This document shows positions 5,901-9,305 of a DNA stretch of 9,305 nucleotides, piece after piece. The position numbers and the translations under genes are program-made. Numbering within the stretch: the first letter of the stretch is position 1; every line of letters begins with the position of its first letter. Origin of the DNA: an uncultured Collinsella sp. (lineage in GTDB: Bacteria; Actinomycetota; Coriobacteriia; Coriobacteriales; Coriobacteriaceae); contig USCJ01000045.1 of the NCBI GenBank assembly GCA_900553215.1, positions 1 to 9,305 on the forward strand, written 5' to 3'. The notes beneath the pieces were generated by a model, which was not told the origin of the DNA, searched no databases, and was given only the letters and a program-made list of their open reading frames with translations.

Positions 5901-6783
5901 GATGATGCACTTTGTGGACAAGAACAACCCCGAGAACATCATCGATGCCGCGGTGAAGCGCCAGAAGGATCGCGCGAGCGGCCAGACGTCGTTCTTCGAT
6001 ATGTTTGGCGACGTTGAGGGCTCGGGCTTTGAGGTGAGCGTGCCCGATCCGGATGGCCAGGAATGGGACCGCCACCTTAAGTTGAGTCAGGAGAAGGAGG
6101 TTCTGGGCATCTATGTCTCGGACCACCCGCTGCGCCCGTTTGAGTATGCACTAGCCAAGGCGCGTGACTTCTCGTTCTCGCAGATCGACACCGGCTACGA
6201 AGTTCAGAATCCTACGGGCGGCACCATCAACCAGGAAATTCCCGAGGGCAAGGCGCTGTGGTGGGCCGGCATGGTCTCGAGCGTGTCCAAGCGCGTGACC
6301 AAAAACGGTGACCCCATGGGCATCGTGCAGCTCGAGGACATGGAAGGCGAGGCCACCGTCGTCGTGTTCCCCAAGACCTACAAGGAGGCCGAGGGGTACC
6401 TGTACGGCGAGGTCGATCCCGAGACCGGCGCGCAGCTGTCCGATGCCTTTGTGCGCATTAAGGGCAAGCTCGAGCGCTCGGACCGCGGCGACCAGATCAT
6501 CGCGCAGGAGATCGTGCCGCTCGAGCTCAACGAGGAGAACAACAAGCCCAAGGTGTTTGAGGTCATGGTGCCCAACAGCCGCTTTAGCCAGGGCAATATG
6601 GCGCGCCTGGCCACGGTGCTCACCGCTAACCCGGGCGGCGACCGCGTGGAGATCTTTATCGAGCAGGTGGACGGGCGCGTGCTGCGTGCCGAGGTACCTG
6701 CCAAGGTCAACGCGCGTTCGATTCCGCTGCTGGCCGAGGCCAAGGCCATTGTGGGTAACCAGGGCCGCGTGACGGTGATCTAA
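2980..6783 (+). CDS. dnaE: DNA polymerase III subunit alpha (replicative polymerase, DnaE1 type)
   Basis: 1267 residues, complete; the start is supported by GGAG at 2968-2971, eight bases upstream. It is the catalytic subunit of the replicative polymerase, adding dNTPs to primer ends at the fork. The N-terminal PHP domain (about 1-290) opens with FVHLHNHT. By family alignment it keeps all nine metal ligands: H7, H9, D16, H41, E126, H145, C195, D268 and H270. This predicts an active PHP proofreading exonuclease, as known for mycobacterial DnaE1. The palm contains GVGPGRGSAAG (423-433), PDIDMDFDDERR (466-477) with catalytic D469 and D471, and KMDFLGLRTL with catalytic D629. The fingers include LYRPGPLGAGM and AFNKSHSAGYA (833-843). 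An HhH segment lies at about 908-965 and an OB-fold at about 1092-1182, followed by a C-terminal domain to 1267. There are two oddities: a roughly 60-residue insertion in the PHP domain (about 51-115) and an altered fingers loop (about 770-808). No intein is present. The SNF2 gene follows after 28 bases. Confidence 0.97.
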   Translation: MAFVHLHNHTVFSMLDGATRIQDMVNRAVELGMPAVAITDHGYMYGVPDLALACDAVNHNTPEYKTWSHDKAFLEKDRRDELVEPDPEANPREHAQYVKDMAMWDEKGNIDELKPPLVIKPIFGCEVYFTPDETLARDHKPELYHMILLAKDQEGYVNLMQTVSEAAVQGFYYKPRVTLDNLRRHAKGMICTSACIAGIIPKYIDRGDMEGAIKWAETFRDTFEPGDFYIEIQEHGITTDNGLTDEQMDRTLIDIAKQVGVKVIATNDFHYLRREDAPVQDVIMCIGMNAKVDDPNRMRMTGSEFYMKTEEEMRAMFPYCPEACDNTLEIADKCYVELDWDSIILPRFPLLDPGETHESQFRRECEKGLRQHYGDDWATREIGGVNIKERFEYEYKVICDKGFAAYFLIVAEYVQWAKDNGIGVGPGRGSAAGAIVAYAMNITAFDPLENGLMFERFLSPQRSEMPDIDMDFDDERRLEVVEHVRQLYGPEKVTHVITYSTIKAKQAINDAARVLDYPVYMGQRLSKMVSSDPKVKLKQVLDKQPGKEDLFNPDFAEAYKKDDDARRIIDTALSIEGLTRGEGVHACAVLICRDPVNEHVPTKLDTKGGVEITQYEGHTVADMGLLKMDFLGLRTLTVISKAKANIKKNFGIDIKEEEIPFDDPEIFKLMGSGHTAGVFQVESAGMTATIKNMKPTEYKHVVALIALYRPGPLGAGMVSSYINRMNGKEPAVSYDDRLDDILGETYGTMVYQEQVMLISVEMCGFSKGESDSRIRKPVAKKKIKLLTSTVLHWEDGSDETTYDHWMNGAIKNNYTREVAQKIWDDVLEFASYAFNKSHSAGYAILVMQTAWLKAHYPHEYMAAVLTSYTGKTDKIVHYVSACRHDGIPVLSPDVNESGTEFTATKEGVRFGLAGIRGVGTGVAQAIIAEREAGGPFKTLHDFVERVDSSQANRRVIESLIKAGAFDSTGYPRRQMMHFVDKNNPENIIDAAVKRQKDRASGQTSFFDMFGDVEGSGFEVSVPDPDGQEWDRHLKLSQEKEVLGIYVSDHPLRPFEYALAKARDFSFSQIDTGYEVQNPTGGTINQEIPEGKALWWAGMVSSVSKRVTKNGDPMGIVQLEDMEGEATVVVFPKTYKEAEGYLYGEVDPETGAQLSDAFVRIKGKLERSDRGDQIIAQEIVPLELNEENNKPKVFEVMVPNSRFSQGNMARLATVLTANPGGDRVEIFIEQVDGRVLRAEVPAKVNARSIPLLAEAKAIVGNQGRVTVI

Positions 6784-6811
6784 GCTACCCCGGGTGAGAT
6801 TGGAGGAAGTG

Positions 6812-9305
6812 ATGGCGCAGGGGACGTTTGTGCAGGCGCTTCGCAAAGAGGCGGCGTTGAGCGGCACCTTTATGAAGGGCCGCTCGCTCATGCTCAACGG
6901 CGCCGTGCTGTCGATTGAGGACAGCGGCTCGCGCTTCTCCAAAAACGTGACGGTTGAGGGCTCGGTGCGCGGCTCGCGCGGCGACCTGTACAAGACGCAC
7001 GTGGCGCTCGATATGGACGAGCACGAGGTTATCGACTACGACTGCGACTGCCCCGCTGCCTATCGCTACCCTGGCATGTGCAAGCACGCCATCGCCACAG
7101 CGCTGGCGTACCTGGACACCAGCGGCATTGAGCCTGTTGAGGGGCTGCGCACGCCGGTTCGCACGTTTACGGCGCAGCCGAAACAGCCCGCGCGCGCCGC
7201 GTCCGCCGCGCCGGCCGTCAACCCCAACTTTCCCTTCCCGGCGCCCGTCCCCACGAGCCCGAGCCTTGTGGCGGCGCTTTCCGATCTTTCGGACGCGCGC
7301 ATGGATGAGCTGGCGAGCATGCGCCGCAAACTAGCCGGTGCCGTTGATCCCGACGCCCCCAAAGCGGCGTTGGAGCCCTCGTTGGTGCCGTACTACAATC
7401 CGCTGTTCGCTGACCGCTTTAGCTGGGCGCTCGAGTTCCGCATTCGCTGTGGATCGGTCTCCTACGTGGTCAAGGACATCGACGGCATGGCCGATGCCTA
7501 CGTGCGCGGCGGCACGTTCTCCTATGGCAAGAAGCTCACGTTTGTCCATTCACCTGAGGCCTTTGACGAAACATCGGCAAAGCTGCTCAACCTTGTTGTG
7601 ACGACAGTTGCCTATCTCGATGACATCACAAGCTCGCGTTCGGCGTCGTACGACTTTGCCCGCAGTGGTTTTGTTGCCGAGCGTCAGTTGCCGCTGTCCG
7701 AGCATAGCATCGTATATGTGCTGGACCTGCTGCGCGGCCAGACCATCTCCTTTGAGCCCGCCTGGTCGCGGGGGATGACGACGCATCGCACCTACGACGT
7801 GGCGGTTGAGCTGTCTCCGCAAGGGGAGGACGAGGCATCCGCTAAGCGCCCACCGCTGCTTGCCGCCAAAATCGCGCCGGCGGCTGGTGGTAGCTATGAC
7901 CTGCGCCTGCCCGCCGATATGTACTGCTTTGCGTCGGGCGATGCCGCCTACTTGGTTGACACGCGCCGCGCGCGCCGTACCGACGCTGCATTTGCTCAGC
8001 ATGCCGCACCTTTTTTGTCGCGCTTGCTGCCGTGCCGCACGCCCGCCCATATTGCCGCCGAGCAGGTGGGTGAGTTCTGCCGTATGGCGCTGCCCATTTT
8101 GCGCGACTACACCGACCTCACCGCGCCCGCCGCGCTCGATACCGTGGCACCCGAGCCGAGCTTTGCTATGGCGATCGGCGTCGACGATGGGCTCGTGACC
8201 TGCAAAATTACGGTTACCTACGGCGATTGGTCGGCGGATCTCTTTAGCCTGGGCGCTCCGGGCAGCCCCTTCGAAGAGCAGCGCCCCGGTGTGCCGCCCC
8301 GCGACGAGGTGGCGGAGTTTCGCGTTATGGATACGGCGGCCCTGTACTTCGATTTCTACGAGCGCGGTCTGGCGTTTGAGGAGCGCGATGACGCCCGCTT
8401 GTTCTGCCTGCTGACCGAGGGCCTGTCTGCCCTGTCCGAACTGGGTGAGATCATGCTCAGCGACCGTCTGCGCCAGATCTCGGTCCGCCCCGCGCCCAAG
8501 CTCTCGGTTCGTGCGACCGTTAAGAGCAATCTGCTCGATGTCGAGCTGGGCGCGAGCGGGCTTTCGGCCGCGGACCTTGCCGTCTATCTCGATTCGTACA
8601 AGCGCCATCAAACGTTTGCGCGCCTTACGTCCGGCGACATCATTCGCCTGGACGAGGGGGCGCGCGCCGCGTTTGGCCTTGCCGAGGACCTGGGTGTCGA
8701 TGCCGTCGACCTGCTCGACGGCGTGTCGCTTCCCGCGTCGAGCACCCTGTTCGTCGACAGCATGCTCGCACGCACGCCGGCGCTCGAGGCCGATCGCGAC
8801 GCTGCGTTCCGCCGTACCGTCGAGCGCCTGGACACGCTCGGCAAGATGGACTTTACGGTGCCGGCATCGCTCAAGGCAACGATGCGCGGCTACCAGGTCG
8901 ACGGATACCAGTGGCTCGGCTCGCTCGAACACCTGGGCCTTGGCGGCATCTTGGCCGACGACATGGGCCTGGGCAAAACGCTCCAGATGATTGCGCATAT
9001 TCTGGCGCGCGTGGAGGCGGGGGACACCAAGCCCACGCTCGTGGTATGCCCGGCCTCACTCGTGTACAACTGGACCGCCGAGCTGGAGCGCTTTGCCCCG
9101 TCGCTCGATGTGTGCGCCATTGTGGGCGCCAAGGCTCAACGCCGCGTGCAGATCGCCGGCGTGGCCGAGCATAGCGTGGTCGTGACGTCGTATGACCTTA
9201 TGCGGCGCGATATCGACGAGTACGTCGAGCGGGATTTTGCCCGCGTGGTGCTCGATGAGGCACAGTACATTAAAAATCCGCTCACGCAGGTGGCGCGCGC
9301 CGCCA
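6812..9305 (+). CDS. SWIM zinc-finger SNF2/SWI2-family DNA helicase (3' end outside window)
   Basis: The frame is open from ATG 6812 to the window end, giving 831 codons with no stop. GGAGG at 6802-6806, five bases ahead, fixes the start. Near the N-terminus is a SWIM zinc finger, CxCx9CxH, with C78, C80, C90 and H92, expected to bind DNA or protein. A Pro/Ala-rich linker follows at about 117-150, then a long region typical of bacterial SNF2 helicases (to about 690) that I cannot subdivide reliably. The ATPase core begins at RGYQVDGYQWL (692-702). It shows the Walker A loop DDMGLGKT (716-723, catalytic K722), motif Ia VVCPASLVYNW (from 744), TSYDLM (792-797) and the Walker B box DEAQ (815-818). 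The second RecA-like lobe with motifs IV-VI is beyond the window. The family uses ATP to translocate on double-stranded DNA and remodel bound protein; the bacterial role is poorly defined, often linked to transcription or repair. It lies 28 bases after dnaE with no terminator between, so cotranscription is likely. Confidence 0.93.
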   Translation, partial: MAQGTFVQALRKEAALSGTFMKGRSLMLNGAVLSIEDSGSRFSKNVTVEGSVRGSRGDLYKTHVALDMDEHEVIDYDCDCPAAYRYPGMCKHAIATALAYLDTSGIEPVEGLRTPVRTFTAQPKQPARAASAAPAVNPNFPFPAPVPTSPSLVAALSDLSDARMDELASMRRKLAGAVDPDAPKAALEPSLVPYYNPLFADRFSWALEFRIRCGSVSYVVKDIDGMADAYVRGGTFSYGKKLTFVHSPEAFDETSAKLLNLVVTTVAYLDDITSSRSASYDFARSGFVAERQLPLSEHSIVYVLDLLRGQTISFEPAWSRGMTTHRTYDVAVELSPQGEDEASAKRPPLLAAKIAPAAGGSYDLRLPADMYCFASGDAAYLVDTRRARRTDAAFAQHAAPFLSRLLPCRTPAHIAAEQVGEFCRMALPILRDYTDLTAPAALDTVAPEPSFAMAIGVDDGLVTCKITVTYGDWSADLFSLGAPGSPFEEQRPGVPPRDEVAEFRVMDTAALYFDFYERGLAFEERDDARLFCLLTEGLSALSELGEIMLSDRLRQISVRPAPKLSVRATVKSNLLDVELGASGLSAADLAVYLDSYKRHQTFARLTSGDIIRLDEGARAAFGLAEDLGVDAVDLLDGVSLPASSTLFVDSMLARTPALEADRDAAFRRTVERLDTLGKMDFTVPASLKATMRGYQVDGYQWLGSLEHLGLGGILADDMGLGKTLQMIAHILARVEAGDTKPTLVVCPASLVYNWTAELERFAPSLDVCAIVGAKAQRRVQIAGVAEHSVVVTSYDLMRRDIDEYVERDFARVVLDEAQYIKNPLTQVARAA

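Noticed and set aside
2944..6126. Very long open frame (1060 codons) on the - strand opposite dnaE
   Set aside because: It is the mirror of GC-biased codon use in dnaE: low-complexity Val/Leu/Asp/His-rich translation with no recognisable domain, while the + strand encodes a complete, motif-perfect DnaE.
7550..8998. 482-codon open frame on the - strand opposite the SNF2 gene
   Set aside because: Arg/Ala/Gly/His-rich translation with no domain; the + strand frame carries the SWIM and SNF2 motifs without interruption.
1..9305. CRISPR array, tRNA or rRNA genes, defence or secretion operon
   Set aside because: No regularly spaced repeats, no tRNA-like cloverleaf segments or rRNA-like sequence, and no cluster of accessory genes beyond the single transporter were seen on either strand.

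Overview
The window looks like a chromosomal segment of a high-GC Gram-positive bacterium. The style of the proteins (an actinobacterial-type DnaE with a complete PHP domain, a DUF3284 protein, a SWIM/SNF2 helicase) suggests class Coriobacteriia, perhaps a Collinsella-like gut organism. The taxon is inferred from protein style and composition, without any search. All recognisable genes are on the + strand.

Layout: (1) 1-791 is the 3' end of a RecB/AddA-type PD-(D/E)XK nuclease gene; the rest lies outside the window. (2) 803-865 is a long, nearly perfect inverted repeat, directly followed by a short promoter-like region. (3) 927-1436 encodes a DUF3284-type protein of unknown function. (4) About 1437-2880 is a patch of visibly lower GC with one complete gene, a 12-helix MFS transporter (1540-2739). 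Its flanks (1437-1539 and 2740-2880) hold stop-free fragments of unknown origin. (5) 2980-6783 is a complete dnaE, the replicative DNA polymerase III alpha subunit, without an intein. (6) 6812-9305 is the 5' two-thirds or so of a SWIM-finger SNF2/SWI2 helicase gene, cut by the window end. It starts 28 bases after dnaE behind a strong Shine-Dalgarno, so it is probably cotranscribed with dnaE.

The theme is DNA metabolism: a recombination nuclease, the replicative polymerase and a DNA translocase. The transporter in its low-GC patch is the accessory element, most simply read as a small lateral insertion between housekeeping genes. I do not see a clear new multi-gene system here. The points most worth a second look are the 63-base inverted repeat, the low-GC islet with gene-like fragments at both edges, the roughly 60-residue insertion in a DnaE PHP domain that keeps all nine predicted metal ligands, the altered fingers motif of the same DnaE, and the dnaE-SNF2 pairing. 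No tRNA, rRNA, CRISPR array or intact insertion sequence was seen.
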